DNA of 64,000 nt, from the NCBI GenBank assembly GCA_019075905.1, contig JAGXAM010000009.1, forward strand, positions 62,001 through 126,000. Direction: 5' to 3'. The notes below the pieces were generated by a model, which saw only the letters and a program-made list of their open reading frames with translations, made no database searches and had not been told where the DNA came from. How positions within the stretch are numbered: the stretch's first letter is position 1; the number at the start of each line of letters is the position of its first letter. Positions 36,565 through 45,720 of this stretch are shown here, piece after piece. Position numbers and translations under genes: made by a program. This DNA comes from Hyphomicrobiales bacterium (GTDB lineage: Bacteria > Pseudomonadota > Alphaproteobacteria > Rhizobiales > Beijerinckiaceae).

Positions 36565-36578
36565 GGAATAGATATTCC
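36565..36578. promoter_or_regulatory. Candidate IolR operator (GGAA-N6-TTCC)
   Basis: GGAATAGATATTCC lies between the divergent Rieske and isomerase genes. GGAA-N6-TTCC is the motif described for the RpiR-type inositol repressor IolR of Sinorhizobium. Its place in the control region of an inositol-type transporter operon makes it a credible operator for both directions. No iolR gene is present in the window. Confidence 0.55.
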
Positions 36579-36696
36579 AATTAACAAAGAAATATATCAT
36601 GCATTCCAAAATTTACTGGACGCAGGCTGCAGGCGCGGTATGATGCCTGCATAAAAAGGCCGTCCCAAGACGGCGCACCACGAGGAGCGACCGGGT

Positions 36697-37527
36697 TTGT
36701 CAAACAATATCTCATTCGCGCTCAACCACATGAGCGCGCCGAAGCTGCCGCACCGGGCCTTTTTCAAACTGGCGCGCCAGCTCGGCATGACCGATGTCGA
36801 AATCCGCAATGACCTGCAGGGCGTGGCGCTGGCTGACGGCACGCCGGCCGCAGACGTGCGCACCGCAGCTGCGGGGGAAGGCGTGCGCATCATTTCGATC
36901 AATGCCCTGCAGCGCTTCAACCAGTGGAGCGATGCGCGCGCCAGGGAAGCTGCGGTGCTCGCGGCCTATGCCAGGGACTGCGGCGCGGCGGCACTGGTGC
37001 TGTGCCCGGTCAATGATACCGCCTGGCAACCCGGCGATGCCGCCCGCCTTGAACATTTGCGCCAGTCGCTAACGGAGCTGGCGCCGATCCTGCGATCCCA
37101 TGGCGTGCGTGGCCTCGTCGAACCGCTCGGCTTCATCGAATGCTCGCTGCGCCGCAAGCGCGAGGCGCTCGATGCCATTGATGCCACCGGCACCGGCGAC
37201 ATCTTTGCGCTCTTGCATGACACGTTCCACCACGTCGTCGCCGGCGAAACCGAAATGTTTCCCGCCCGCACCGGCCTCGTGCATATTTCCGGCGTCGCCG
37301 ACCCGGCCGTGCCGGTCAGCGCCATGCGCGATCCGCACCGCGTGCTGGTCGGCAAGCCTGATTTCATCGGCAATATCGCGCAAATCGCTGCCTTGCGCGC
37401 CGGGGGCTTCACGGGGCCCTTCTCGTTCGAGCCCTTTGCCAGGCAGGTGCATGACCTTCCCGACATTGCCGCGGCCCTGCAAGCCAGCCGCACCCTGATC
37501 GATTCAGAGCTTCACATCGCCGCTTGA
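36697..37527 (+). CDS. TIM-barrel sugar phosphate isomerase/epimerase family protein (inositol-type)
   Basis: A 276-residue protein of the AP-endonuclease-2 type TIM-barrel family, which includes IolE, IolI and MocC. Signature stretches are ISFALNHMSAPKL, VEIRNDLQGVALADG and the metal-binding glutamate in GLVEPLGFIE. The C-terminal half has LLHDTFHHVVAGE. The TTG start at 36697 is supported by AGGAG upstream and by the conserved N-terminus. It leads an operon with an inositol-type ABC transporter, so inosose isomerisation is a reasonable guess. Confidence 0.8.
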   Translation: MSNNISFALNHMSAPKLPHRAFFKLARQLGMTDVEIRNDLQGVALADGTPAADVRTAAAGEGVRIISINALQRFNQWSDARAREAAVLAAYARDCGAAALVLCPVNDTAWQPGDAARLEHLRQSLTELAPILRSHGVRGLVEPLGFIECSLRRKREALDAIDATGTGDIFALLHDTFHHVVAGETEMFPARTGLVHISGVADPAVPVSAMRDPHRVLVGKPDFIGNIAQIAALRAGGFTGPFSFEPFARQVHDLPDIAAALQASRTLIDSELHIAA

Positions 37528-37549
37528 AGTTTGAGCGGTGATGCCAAGG

Positions 37550-37584
37550 CCGGGATGATCCCGGTGAAACAGCCCCTCAAGGGG
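37550..37584 (+). repeat. Two adjacent hairpins before the binding-protein gene
   Basis: CCGGGA-TGA-TCCCGG (37550-37564) is followed by CCCC-TCAA-GGGG (37573-37584). They lie in the 107-nt gap between the isomerase and the periplasmic binding-protein gene. They may define the mRNA end that keeps binding-protein transcripts abundant. No U-tract follows, so they are not simple terminators. Confidence 0.5.
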
Positions 37585-37634
37585 TGCCGGAATCCAGTCA
37601 GGCGCAACCGGGCGCCTTCAAGGAGGATGACCAA

Positions 37635-38555
37635 ATGATGAAACGCACTTTGCTTGCTCTTGCCGCAGTCACCATGCTGTCACAGGGCGCCTTCGCCGCC
37701 AAGATCGGCGTCACCATGGACAAGTTCGACGACAACTTCCTCACCGTGCTGCGCAACGGCATGACCGACTATGCCAAGAAGCACAAGATCGACCTGCAGG
37801 TGCTCGATGCCAAGGATGACCTCGGCACCCAGATTAGCCAGGTGCAGAATTTCATCGCCAACAAGGTCGATGCCATCATCGTCAATGCCGTCGATACGTC
37901 GGCAACCCCGAAAATGACCGCGCTCGCCGTCGCCGCCCATATTCCGCTGGTCTATGTCAACCGCAAGCCCGCCGACAAGGTGCTGCCGGCCGGCGTTGCC
38001 TATGTCGGTTCCGACGAAAAGCAGTCAGGCACGATGGAAACCCAGGCCATGTGCAAGCTCATGGGTGGCAAGGGCAATATTGTCGTGATCGAGGGCGAGC
38101 TGTCGAATGAGGCTGCCGTCACCCGCACCAAGGATATTCACAACGTGCTGGCCACCAAGGCCTGCAGCGGCATGCATATCCTGCGCGAGCAGAGCGCCAA
38201 CTGGGATCGCACCAAGGCCAACGACCTGATGACCAACTGGATTTCGGCCGGCGTCAAGCCGGATGCCGTCATCTCCAACAATGATGAAATGGCCATTGGC
38301 GCAATTCAGGCGCTGACCACCGCTGGCATGACCAAGGTGAAGGTTGCCGGTATCGACGGCACGCAGGACGGCCTCGCCCAGATGAAGGCCGGGCGCCTGC
38401 AGGTTTCGGTGTTCCAGAATGCCGCCGCCCAGGGCGCTGGCGCCATCACCACCGCGCTGAAGCTGATCGCCAAGAAAAAAGTGCCGAGCATGGTCTGGGT
38501 GCCGTTCGAACTGATCACCCCGGCCAATATGGCCAAATACATGGCCAAGAATTAA
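37635..38555 (+). CDS. Inositol/sugar ABC transporter, periplasmic binding protein
   Basis: A 306-residue type I periplasmic binding protein with a signal peptide (about 22 residues, cleaved after FAA). The segment KIGVTMDKFDDNFLTVLRNG opens the first lobe, and DAIIVNAVDTSATPKM and VISNNDEMAIGAIQAL line the ligand cleft. It resembles the myo-inositol-binding protein IbpA. A perfect AAGGAGG lies 8 nt before the ATG at 37635. It precedes its own ATPase and permease genes. Confidence 0.88.
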   Translation: MMKRTLLALAAVTMLSQGAFAAKIGVTMDKFDDNFLTVLRNGMTDYAKKHKIDLQVLDAKDDLGTQISQVQNFIANKVDAIIVNAVDTSATPKMTALAVAAHIPLVYVNRKPADKVLPAGVAYVGSDEKQSGTMETQAMCKLMGGKGNIVVIEGELSNEAAVTRTKDIHNVLATKACSGMHILREQSANWDRTKANDLMTNWISAGVKPDAVISNNDEMAIGAIQALTTAGMTKVKVAGIDGTQDGLAQMKAGRLQVSVFQNAAAQGAGAITTALKLIAKKKVPSMVWVPFELITPANMAKYMAKN

Positions 38556-38630
38556 GCTCACGCGCAACGCTGGGCGCGGCCGCTCCGCGCCCGGCCCCAA
38601 CGTGCATTGCGACCCGTCGCGAGGTTCACC

Positions 38631-40169
38631 ATGCTCAGCCCCACCACCATGAAAGCCGTGCGTGAAAGCGGCGCTGTGCCTCAAGCCTCATGGCTGATGG
38701 AAATTCAGGGCGTCAGCAAGTCCTTCCCCGGCGTCAAGGCGCTGGATGACGTGTCATTTCAGCTGAAGCGCGGCACTGTTCATGCGCTGATGGGCGAGAA
38801 TGGCGCCGGCAAATCGACGCTGATGAAGATCATCGCCGGGATTTATACGCCCGATTCCGGCTCCTTCAAATTGCGCGGCCAGGAGATCAAGCTGGTTTCG
38901 CCGCTGGATGCGCTCGAAAACGGCATTGCCATGATCCATCAGGAACTGAACCTGATGGCGCCGATGACGGTCGCCGAAAATATCTGGATACGGCGCGAAC
39001 CGGTCAATCGCTTCGGCTTTGTCGATCATGCCCGCATGTATGACATGACCGCCGCGCTGTTTCGCGAACTCAACATCGATCTTAATCCCGACACCACCGT
39101 CGGCACCCTCAGCATCGCCAACCGCCAGATGGTCGAGATCGCCAAGGCCGTGTCCTATGAATCAGATGTGCTGATCATGGATGAGCCGACCTCGGCGCTC
39201 ACCGACAAGGAAGTCACCCATCTTTTCGCGATCATCAAGGCGCTGCGGGCCAAGGGCAAGGGCATTGTCTACATCACCCACAAGATGAACGAACTGTTCG
39301 AAATAGCTGATGAAGTGTCAGTTTTTCGAGATGGTCATTATATCGGCACCCGGGACGCCGCCGCGGTGACGCGCGAGGACATCATCCGCATGATGGTAGG
39401 GCGCGAAATCACCCAGATGTTCCCCAAGGACGATGTGCCGATTGGCGAGGTGGTGCTGTCCGTCAAGGACTTGTCGCTCAAGGGTGTGTTTTCCAACGTC
39501 AGTTTCGATCTCCACAAGGGCGAGATTCTTGGCGTTGCCGGGCTCGTTGGCTCGGGGCGCTCCAATGTTGCCGAGGCCTTGTTCGGTGTGATCCCGGCCA
39601 CCTCCGGCACCATTCACATTGCCGGGCAGGAGGTGGCGATAACCTCGCCACAGGTGGCGCTCCAGCATGGCCTCGGATTTTTGACCGAGGATCGCAAGGA
39701 AACCGGCTGCTTTCTCATTCTCGATGTCCAGCAGAACATGCAGGTCGCCGTGCTCAGCGGCGATCATATTCGCGGCGGCTTCGTGCGCCAGGGTGCGCTC
39801 AGCAAAGTGTGCGAGGCCATGCGCGACGCCCTGCGCGTGAAAACGCCCAGTATGCAGGAGCGGGTCGAGAACCTCTCCGGCGGCAACCAGCAAAAGGTGC
39901 TCATCGGCCGCTGGCTGCTCACCAAGCCGCGCATCCTCATTCTTGATGAACCGACGCGCGGCATCGATGTCGGCGCCAAGTCCGAAATCCACCGCATGGT
40001 CAGCCAATTGGCTGGCGATGGTGTCGGAATTATTATGATTTCATCGGAAATGCCAGAAATTCTTGGCATGTCTGACCGCATTCTGGTGATGCACGAAGGC
40101 CGCGCCACCGGCATTTTGAACCGCGACGAAGCAGATCAGGTCAAGATCATGGAACTGGCTTCGCATTGA
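38631..40169 (+). CDS. Inositol/sugar ABC transporter, ATP-binding protein
   Basis: A 512-residue double ATPase of the ribose/inositol (CUT2) class. The first half has Walker [13 protein letters not shown] and Walker [12 protein letters not shown] with a partly degenerate signature (GTLSIANRQ). The second half has [15 protein letters not shown] in place of a standard Walker A and [15 protein letters not shown] with [14 protein letters not shown]. The asymmetry is normal for this class. [17 protein letters not shown] resembles the Caulobacter inositol ATPase IatA. GAGG precedes the ATG at 38631. Confidence 0.9.
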   Translation: MLSPTTMKAVRESGAVPQASWLMEIQGVSKSFPGVKALDDVSFQLKRGTVHALMGENGAGKSTLMKIIAGIYTPDSGSFKLRGQEIKLVSPLDALENGIAMIHQELNLMAPMTVAENIWIRREPVNRFGFVDHARMYDMTAALFRELNIDLNPDTTVGTLSIANRQMVEIAKAVSYESDVLIMDEPTSALTDKEVTHLFAIIKALRAKGKGIVYITHKMNELFEIADEVSVFRDGHYIGTRDAAAVTREDIIRMMVGREITQMFPKDDVPIGEVVLSVKDLSLKGVFSNVSFDLHKGEILGVAGLVGSGRSNVAEALFGVIPATSGTIHIAGQEVAITSPQVALQHGLGFLTEDRKETGCFLILDVQQNMQVAVLSGDHIRGGFVRQGALSKVCEAMRDALRVKTPSMQERVENLSGGNQQKVLIGRWLLTKPRILILDEPTRGIDVGAKSEIHRMVSQLAGDGVGIIMISSEMPEILGMSDRILVMHEGRATGILNRDEADQVKIMELASH

Positions 40170-40202
40170 CCCCATGCCCCGCAACCAAAAGCAGATGATC
40201 CC

Positions 40203-41225
40203 ATGAGCGCTGACAATACCCCAGCACCTGCCGTCCCCGCCAAAGCCCGCGTCCGCCGCCTGCCGCCGGAATTCAACATCCTCGTGGTGCTGATCGGCAT
40301 GGCGCTGATGTTCGAGGCCCTGGGCTGGATTTTTGAGGGCCAGTCGTTCCTGTTCAATATCCTGCGCCTGCGCATCATGATTCTGCAGGTCTCGGTGATC
40401 GGCATCATCGCCATCGGCGTGACGCAGGTGATCATCACCAGCGGCATCGATTTGTCGTCAGGCTCGATTGTCGGCGCCACAGCCATGGTGGCGGCATCGC
40501 TGGCGCAGAGCTCGGACTATACCCATGCCATCTACCCGCATCTCACCAATCTGCCGGCCTTTGTGCCGATCATTGCCGGCATAATCGTTGGCGGGCTCGG
40601 CGGTATGATCAATGGCGGGCTGATCGCCTGGACCGGTATCCCCCCCTTCATCGCCACGCTCGGCACCTATGTCAGCATTCGCGGCTTTGCCAAATGGTAT
40701 ACACGCGGCAATCCCGTCAGCTTCCTGACGCCGCAGTTCAATTATATCGGCTCCGGCATCGTTCCGGTGTTCATCTTCCTGATTTGCGCGGCGATTTTCC
40801 ATGTCGTGCTGGGCTACACGCGCTATGGCAAATTCACCTATGCCATCGGTGCCAACCGGCAGGCAGCGCGCGTTTCAGGCATTGATATCAAGCGCCATCT
40901 GCTGCTGGTCTATACCATTGCCGGCTTGCTCTCCGGCCTCGCCGGCATTGTCACCGCGGCGCGGGCGCAATCGGGCCAGTCGGGCATGGGCGTGGGCTAT
41001 GAGTTGCAGGCCATTGCCGCGGCCGTGATTGGCGGCACCTCGCTGACCGGCGGTGCCGGACGCATCTGGGGCACGGTGTTCGGCACGCTTATTCTCGGTG
41101 TGGTGACTTCCGGCTTCACCTTCCTCAACATCAATGATTACCTGCAGGAAATGGTGCTGGGCGGCATCATCGTCGGTGCGGTGATCGTCGACCAGTTCCG
41201 CCAGGCCCGCCGCGCCAAGGCTTGA
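40203..41225 (+). CDS. Inositol/sugar ABC transporter, permease
   Basis: A 340-residue RbsC/IatP-type permease with about nine hydrophobic segments. GVTQVIITSGIDLSSGSIVGA and AAVIGGTSLTGGAGRIWGTVFG are the conserved blocks; the latter includes the loop that contacts the ATPase. It is the last gene of the transporter operon, 33 nt after the ATPase gene. Confidence 0.91.
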   Translation: MSADNTPAPAVPAKARVRRLPPEFNILVVLIGMALMFEALGWIFEGQSFLFNILRLRIMILQVSVIGIIAIGVTQVIITSGIDLSSGSIVGATAMVAASLAQSSDYTHAIYPHLTNLPAFVPIIAGIIVGGLGGMINGGLIAWTGIPPFIATLGTYVSIRGFAKWYTRGNPVSFLTPQFNYIGSGIVPVFIFLICAAIFHVVLGYTRYGKFTYAIGANRQAARVSGIDIKRHLLLVYTIAGLLSGLAGIVTAARAQSGQSGMGVGYELQAIAAAVIGGTSLTGGAGRIWGTVFGTLILGVVTSGFTFLNINDYLQEMVLGGIIVGAVIVDQFRQARRAKA

Positions 41226-41332
41226 GGCCGGGGAGGCGGGCTGGCCGCAGCGCGCGCCGCGCCTATATCATGGGGGCGGCGTCCAGGGTGGCTCATGGCG
41301 ATCTGCCCCCGCTGCGCCAAGGGAGCCCTGCC

Positions 41333-41614
41333 ATGGTCAAAGCCATCTGGAACGATCAGGTCATCGCCGAATCGGATGATACGGTGGTCATTGAAAACAA
41401 CCATTATTTCCCGCTCGACGCCGTCACCCCCGGTGTGCTCGCGAAAAGTGACACCACCTCGATCTGCCCGTGGAAGGGCACGGCGCATTATTATTCGCTG
41501 CAGGTGGCCGGGGCCGAAAATCGCGATGCGGCCTGGTATTATCCCGAGCCGAAACCGGCAGCGAGCAGCATCAGGGGCCGCGTCGCCTTCTGGAAGGGTG
41601 TCAAGGTTGGGTGA
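41333..41614 (+). CDS. DUF427 domain-containing protein
   Basis: A 93-residue protein of the DUF427 family, fold known but role unknown. Typical features are KAIWNDQVIAESDDTVVIENN, YFP, and TSICPWKGTAHYYSL. The start at 41333 has GGGAG upstream, and the length equals the family norm. It overlaps the convergent HxlR gene by 14 nt. Confidence 0.88.
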   Translation: MVKAIWNDQVIAESDDTVVIENNHYFPLDAVTPGVLAKSDTTSICPWKGTAHYYSLQVAGAENRDAAWYYPEPKPAASSIRGRVAFWKGVKVG

Positions 41615-42074
41615 GGCCGGGCTGCGCCGTGGCACGCCTTTCCATCCGCACCGCTCTCGGGGCGAGCGGCTCATGGCAGGCTGAACAGGTCATCACCGGA
41701 TCAAACTGGGTGTTGCAGCTGCAATGGCGCAGCTTCACGGCGCGCTCGGTGCCGGGCGGCAGCATCTGCGTGTCGCCCCAATGCATCAGCGCCATCATCA
41801 CCGGGCTCAAGGCCGCGCCCTTGTCGGTCAGGCGATATTCATAGCGCGCCGGCTGGCTTTGATAGGCGACCTTGCGCAGCACGCCATCACTCACCAGCTT
41901 GCGCAGGCGCTGCGCCAGCACCGGCCGGGTGATGTTGAGGGCGCCCTGCATTTCCTCAAAACGCCGGTGCCTGAAGAAAATCTCCCGCAGGATCAGCATG
42001 GTCCAGCGGTCGCCGATCACCGACAGGGTGCGGGCAATCGAGCAGGGCTCCTGATCAAGTTCATTCCAGCGCAT
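41601..42074 (-). CDS. HxlR family transcriptional regulator
   Basis: A 157-residue winged-helix regulator. The MarR-like HxlR domain covers about residues 10-105, with CSIARTLSVIGDRWTMLILRE at the start and RPVLAQRLRKLVSDGVL as recognition helix. The C-terminal extension has CSCN and CSACHEPL, possibly a zinc site. A cysteine at residue 11 could serve redox sensing, as in related proteins. It is divergent from a thioesterase-MATE operon and probably represses it. Confidence 0.88.
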   Translation of the reverse strand: MRWNELDQEPCSIARTLSVIGDRWTMLILREIFFRHRRFEEMQGALNITRPVLAQRLRKLVSDGVLRKVAYQSQPARYEYRLTDKGAALSPVMMALMHWGDTQMLPPGTERAVKLRHCSCNTQFDPVMTCSACHEPLAPRAVRMERRATAQPGLTQP

Positions 42075-42088
42075 GGCACATTATAGCT

Positions 42089-42127
42089 TGACAAGTTTTA
42101 ATTTCAAACTGATTATGCGTCAGTTTA
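42089..42127 (+). promoter_or_regulatory. Promoter with overlapping HxlR-type operator
   Basis: TTGACA (42089-42094), a 17-nt spacer and GATTAT (42112-42117) form a good promoter for the thioesterase gene. The perfect inverted repeat AAACTGA-TTATGCG-TCAGTTT (42107-42127) covers the -10 element. A bound dimer would block initiation. The divergent HxlR gene is the natural candidate regulator. Confidence 0.65.
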
Positions 42128-42184
42128 GAAAATAAACTAACGTCAAAAACGCGCGATGCCTGCGCGTTCGCATCTGGAGCCGCC

Positions 42185-42721
42185 ATGACCAGCACCCGTC
42201 CAGACCCGTCCCCGACGCGTGAAAGGCATGTCACCTGGCATGATCCGCTGGCGCTGGCCGCTGCGGCAAGATCCATGGAGGGCATCGCCTTTCTCCAGGC
42301 CATTCAGGCGGGTGCGCTGCCGCCGCCGCCGATCATCGCGCTGCTCGGCATCACCATGGCCGCCGTGACGCCAGGCAGCGTCACCATGGTGCTGCCGGCC
42401 GGCGAATATCTGTTCAACCCGATTGGCATGGTGCATGGCGGCGCGCTGGCGACGCTGCTGGACAGCGTCATGGGCTGCGCCGTGCAATCCGTCCTGCCGC
42501 CCGACAAGGCCTATACCACGCTGGAAATCAAGGTGAATTACCTCAGGGCCATGACCATGAAATCGGGCGCGGCGACCGCCGTCGCCACGGTGCGCCATCT
42601 TGGTGCGCGCACCGCCGTCGCCGAGGCGCAGGCCACGGATGCGCAGGGCCGCCTCCTCGCCACCGCCAGCACCACCTGCATGGTCATGGACCTGCCAGCC
42701 GCACCGGGAAAAACCGCATGA
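42185..42721 (+). CDS. PaaI-type hotdog thioesterase
   Basis: A 178-residue acyl-CoA thioesterase-like protein. The hotdog motif NPIGMVHGGALATLLDSVMGCA lies near residue 80, with LEIKVNYLRAMT as the following strand. The N-terminal 45 residues are an extension seen in some subfamilies. GGAG lies 6 nt before the ATG. Its stop overlaps the MATE gene (ATGA), so the two form an operon controlled by the divergent HxlR regulator. Confidence 0.83.
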   Translation: MTSTRPDPSPTRERHVTWHDPLALAAAARSMEGIAFLQAIQAGALPPPPIIALLGITMAAVTPGSVTMVLPAGEYLFNPIGMVHGGALATLLDSVMGCAVQSVLPPDKAYTTLEIKVNYLRAMTMKSGAATAVATVRHLGARTAVAEAQATDAQGRLLATASTTCMVMDLPAAPGKTA

Positions 42722-44139
42722 CCGACGCTCTCGCCGCCTCCGACCTCGACCTTGCCGACATCGCCGGGCCTGCGAGCCCGCCGGTTGCCCTCAACCCGCG
42801 CACGCTTGCCATGCTCAGCGCGCCGATCCTGCCGCTGCTGCTGCAACTGGCCTGGCCCAATGTGCTGGTGATGCTGACGCAATCCTCGACCGGCCTGATC
42901 GAGACCTATTTTGTCGGCAAGCTCGGCACGGATGCCCTCACCGGCATGGCGCTTGTGTTTCCCGGCGTCATGCTGATGCAGATGATCTCGGCTGGCGCCA
43001 TGGGTGGCGGCATTTCCTCGGCCATTGCCCGGGCGCTGGGCGCGCGCCGCCAGGACGAGGCCGACAGTCTGGTGCTGCACGCAGTTTTCATCAATGGCGG
43101 CCTCGGCCTGATGTTTTCGGTGATCATGCTGCTGTTCGGACGGCCCATCTACGCTGCGCTCGGCGGCCACGGCGCCGCCCTCGATGCCGCGCTGGTCTAT
43201 TCCAATGTGGTGTTTGCCGGCACGATCTCGCTATGGCTGATGAATGCCTTTGCCAGCGCCATTCGCGGTGCCGGCAACATGCTGGTGCCAGCGCTGGTCA
43301 ATCTGGTCGGCGCGCTTTTGCTGGTGCCGCTGTCGCCGGCCCTGATTTTCGGCATCGGCCCGTTTCCGGCCCTCGGCATTGCCGGTGGCGCTTATGCCTT
43401 TGTCGCCTATAATGTCGCCGGGGCGCTGTTTCTTGGCTGGTATACGCTGTCGGGCCGCAATGTCGCGCGGCTGCGGCCCTCGAAACTGCGCTGGCCGCTG
43501 TTTGCCGGCATTTTGCGGGTCGGGCTGGTCGGCGCGGTCGGTTCGGTGCAGACCAATCTGGTGATCATCTGCGCCACGGCGCTGGTGGGAACCCGCTTTG
43601 GCGAGAACGCCATCGCCGGTTTCGGCACCGGCGTGCGGCTCGAATATCTGCTGGTGCCGCTGGTCTTTGGCTTTGGCGCGCCGATTGTCGCCATGGTGGG
43701 CACAAATATCGGCGCCGGACAGGGCCCACGCGCCTTGCGGATCGCGCAGATCGGCGCCGCCATGTCCTTCCTTGTCTGCGAGATCATTGGCCTTGCCGCC
43801 GCACTGTTTCCGGCGCCATGGCTGGGATTGTTCAGCCACAATGCCGAGATGCTGGCTGCCGGCAGCGCCTATTTGCGCATAGTCGGCCCGCTTTACGGCT
43901 TTTTCGGCATGGGTCTCGCGCTTTATTTCGCCTCACAGGGGGCAGGGCGGCTGCTGGTGCCCTTGCTGGCAGGCTCTGCCCGCCTGCTCATCACTCTGGT
44001 GATCGGCTGGCTGGCGCTGGCGATGACCGGATCACTCAATATGCTGTTTGCGGTGCTCGCCCTCGGCCTGTTTGCCTATGGCAGCATCATCGCCGTCGTG
44101 GTCGGGCGCGGCGGCTGGTTCCGCACCGCGCGGGCATGA
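42718..44139 (+). CDS. MATE family efflux transporter
   Basis: A 473-residue twelve-helix multidrug and toxin extrusion protein exporting cationic compounds in exchange for Na+ or H+. The two six-helix halves begin near residue 35 (LLLQLAWPNVLVMLTQ) and residue 265 (LRVGLVGAVGSVQTNLV). GFGAPIVAMVGTNIGAGQG is the conserved loop segment. Co-transcription with the thioesterase and control by HxlR suggest inducible export of a toxic compound. Confidence 0.9.
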   Translation: MTDALAASDLDLADIAGPASPPVALNPRTLAMLSAPILPLLLQLAWPNVLVMLTQSSTGLIETYFVGKLGTDALTGMALVFPGVMLMQMISAGAMGGGISSAIARALGARRQDEADSLVLHAVFINGGLGLMFSVIMLLFGRPIYAALGGHGAALDAALVYSNVVFAGTISLWLMNAFASAIRGAGNMLVPALVNLVGALLLVPLSPALIFGIGPFPALGIAGGAYAFVAYNVAGALFLGWYTLSGRNVARLRPSKLRWPLFAGILRVGLVGAVGSVQTNLVIICATALVGTRFGENAIAGFGTGVRLEYLLVPLVFGFGAPIVAMVGTNIGAGQGPRALRIAQIGAAMSFLVCEIIGLAAALFPAPWLGLFSHNAEMLAAGSAYLRIVGPLYGFFGMGLALYFASQGAGRLLVPLLAGSARLLITLVIGWLALAMTGSLNMLFAVLALGLFAYGSIIAVVVGRGGWFRTARA

Positions 44140-44146
44140 GGAGCTG

Positions 44147-44842
44147 TCAGAAGCGGTAATTTATGCCGAGACGGAAAACACTCATGTCCTCGGCAAACTG
44201 GGCATGGCCCGGAGGCCTAAAAAGTTGCGGGATGGCAAAGGACAGGCTGTTGACATGGACGTAGAGATATTCAGCCTCGAAAGAAATATGTTGCGCAAGG
44301 GCCACATCCGCGCCCGCACCCAATGTCCAGCCTGGCACCACGGTTGACCTCGTGACCGTGGTGGTGGCACCCGGAAACGGAAACGGCGTCGCCGGAATGA
44401 AGGTGGCATCGGTCCGCGCCCAGGCGAGACCCCCCGTGGTGTAGAAAAGCGCCGGCCCCACGGCATAACCAAACTTGCCCCGCAGCGTCCCCAACCAGTC
44501 ATTGCGGACCTTGAGCGACCAGCCAGCAGCAGGATTGGTGAGCGTGTCAGAGCCACTCAACAGTCCGAAATCGCCGACCGCCCCCAGAACCAGACCATTG
44601 CTGAACTGGTAATTCCAGGAAAGGCCCAGCGACCCGATTTCGCCAACGGGATCAGGTCTGCCAAGAAGGAAGAAGGAGGTGGCCGTAACATTCTGGCCCG
44701 TCGTGGCACCAAAGCTGCCGCCAACGCCTGCACCTATGGCAAAGCCCGACCAGTTGACCGGGGCCGCCTGTGTCGGGGCCGATGCCAGCAAAGTCGCAAC
44801 CATCACCGGTAGCAGCGCTGCCGTAGCCATTTTCATTTTCAT
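44147..44842 (-). CDS. Outer-membrane beta-barrel protein (Omp25/31-like)
   Basis: A 231-residue porin-family protein with a signal peptide cleaved near TQAAPVNW (about residue 27). Alternating hydrophobic strands follow, with GLALARTD-type glycine/aromatic pairs such as FYTTGGLAWARTDATF. It ends in FRLGINYRF, the C-terminal phenylalanine recognised by the Bam machinery. An eight-stranded barrel is expected. It is a single-gene unit. Confidence 0.85.
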   Translation of the reverse strand: MKMKMATAALLPVMVATLLASAPTQAAPVNWSGFAIGAGVGGSFGATTGQNVTATSFFLLGRPDPVGEIGSLGLSWNYQFSNGLVLGAVGDFGLLSGSDTLTNPAAGWSLKVRNDWLGTLRGKFGYAVGPALFYTTGGLAWARTDATFIPATPFPFPGATTTVTRSTVVPGWTLGAGADVALAQHISFEAEYLYVHVNSLSFAIPQLFRPPGHAQFAEDMSVFRLGINYRF

Positions 44843-45112
44843 GTCGCGAATCCCCCGACGCCTGTCCCGCCGGTCAAGTGTCTATGAGTCGCAGGCACCC
44901 GCGTCAATCTGTCATTGCCGATTATGTTGCAATATAAATATGTTAAAGGCGTGCGGCAGCCCTGCAAGCCTCGCTTGGCCCCGCACTGCGACAGCGCCCC
45001 GCACCCCCGGGGGCTGGACAGCCTGCCGCGAGGGTCTATCATCAGCCCCGGCGGCCAGAGGCCCCGCCATCGGGAGCCCTAGCCTCCGGATCATCATCAC
45101 GGGAGTGATCGC

Positions 45113-45700
45113 ATGAGCGCCAATCTGCCGTTCGGGAGCGGGCCGTCACAAGGCCTCAACAGCGCTGTCCATGCGCTGCGCCATCGCGCCCTGTGGATCA
45201 TCGTCTTCGGGGTCGTGGTCACCGCCCTCGGCTTGCTGGCCTTCAACTCGGTGCTGCGCGCCACGCTGGTCTCGGTCTATGTCGTTGGCTTCATGATGCT
45301 GCTCGCCGGCGTGGCGGAAGTCGCCATGGCCTATCATGCCAAATCCTGGAGCCGGTTTCTGGTCTGGATTCTGCTCGGCCTGATTTATCTCGCCGCTGGT
45401 GTCTCGGTGCTCATGAACCCGCTGCTGGCGGCCGGCATTTTGACCTTGCTCCTCGGTGCCTTTCTGGTCGCCGGCGGCCTCATGCGCATGTTTCTCGGCT
45501 TTCAGATGCAGGCGGGTTCAAGCTGGTGGCTGGTGGTGCTGTCGGGGGCGATCACCACCTTGCTCGGCCTCATCATTCTCGCCCACTGGCCAGTCTCCAG
45601 CCTCTATGTGCTCGGCGTGTTCCTGAGCCTTGACCTGATGTTTGCCGGCATCGGCTGGATCGGCCTCGGGCTGGCCCTGCGACGCCATATCGACCCCTGA
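45113..45700 (+). CDS. HdeD family (DUF308) membrane protein
   Basis: A 195-residue protein with six predicted membrane helices arranged as three DUF308 repeats. E. coli HdeD contributes to acid resistance at high cell density. GLIYLAAGVSVLMNPLLAAG is the typical central repeat. GGAG precedes the ATG. The OsmC gene starts 20 nt downstream, hinting at a shared stress-related unit. Confidence 0.86.
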   Translation: MSANLPFGSGPSQGLNSAVHALRHRALWIIVFGVVVTALGLLAFNSVLRATLVSVYVVGFMMLLAGVAEVAMAYHAKSWSRFLVWILLGLIYLAAGVSVLMNPLLAAGILTLLLGAFLVAGGLMRMFLGFQMQAGSSWWLVVLSGAITTLLGLIILAHWPVSSLYVLGVFLSLDLMFAGIGWIGLGLALRRHIDP

Positions 45701-45720
45701 AGCGAAAGGTATGGCCCAGC

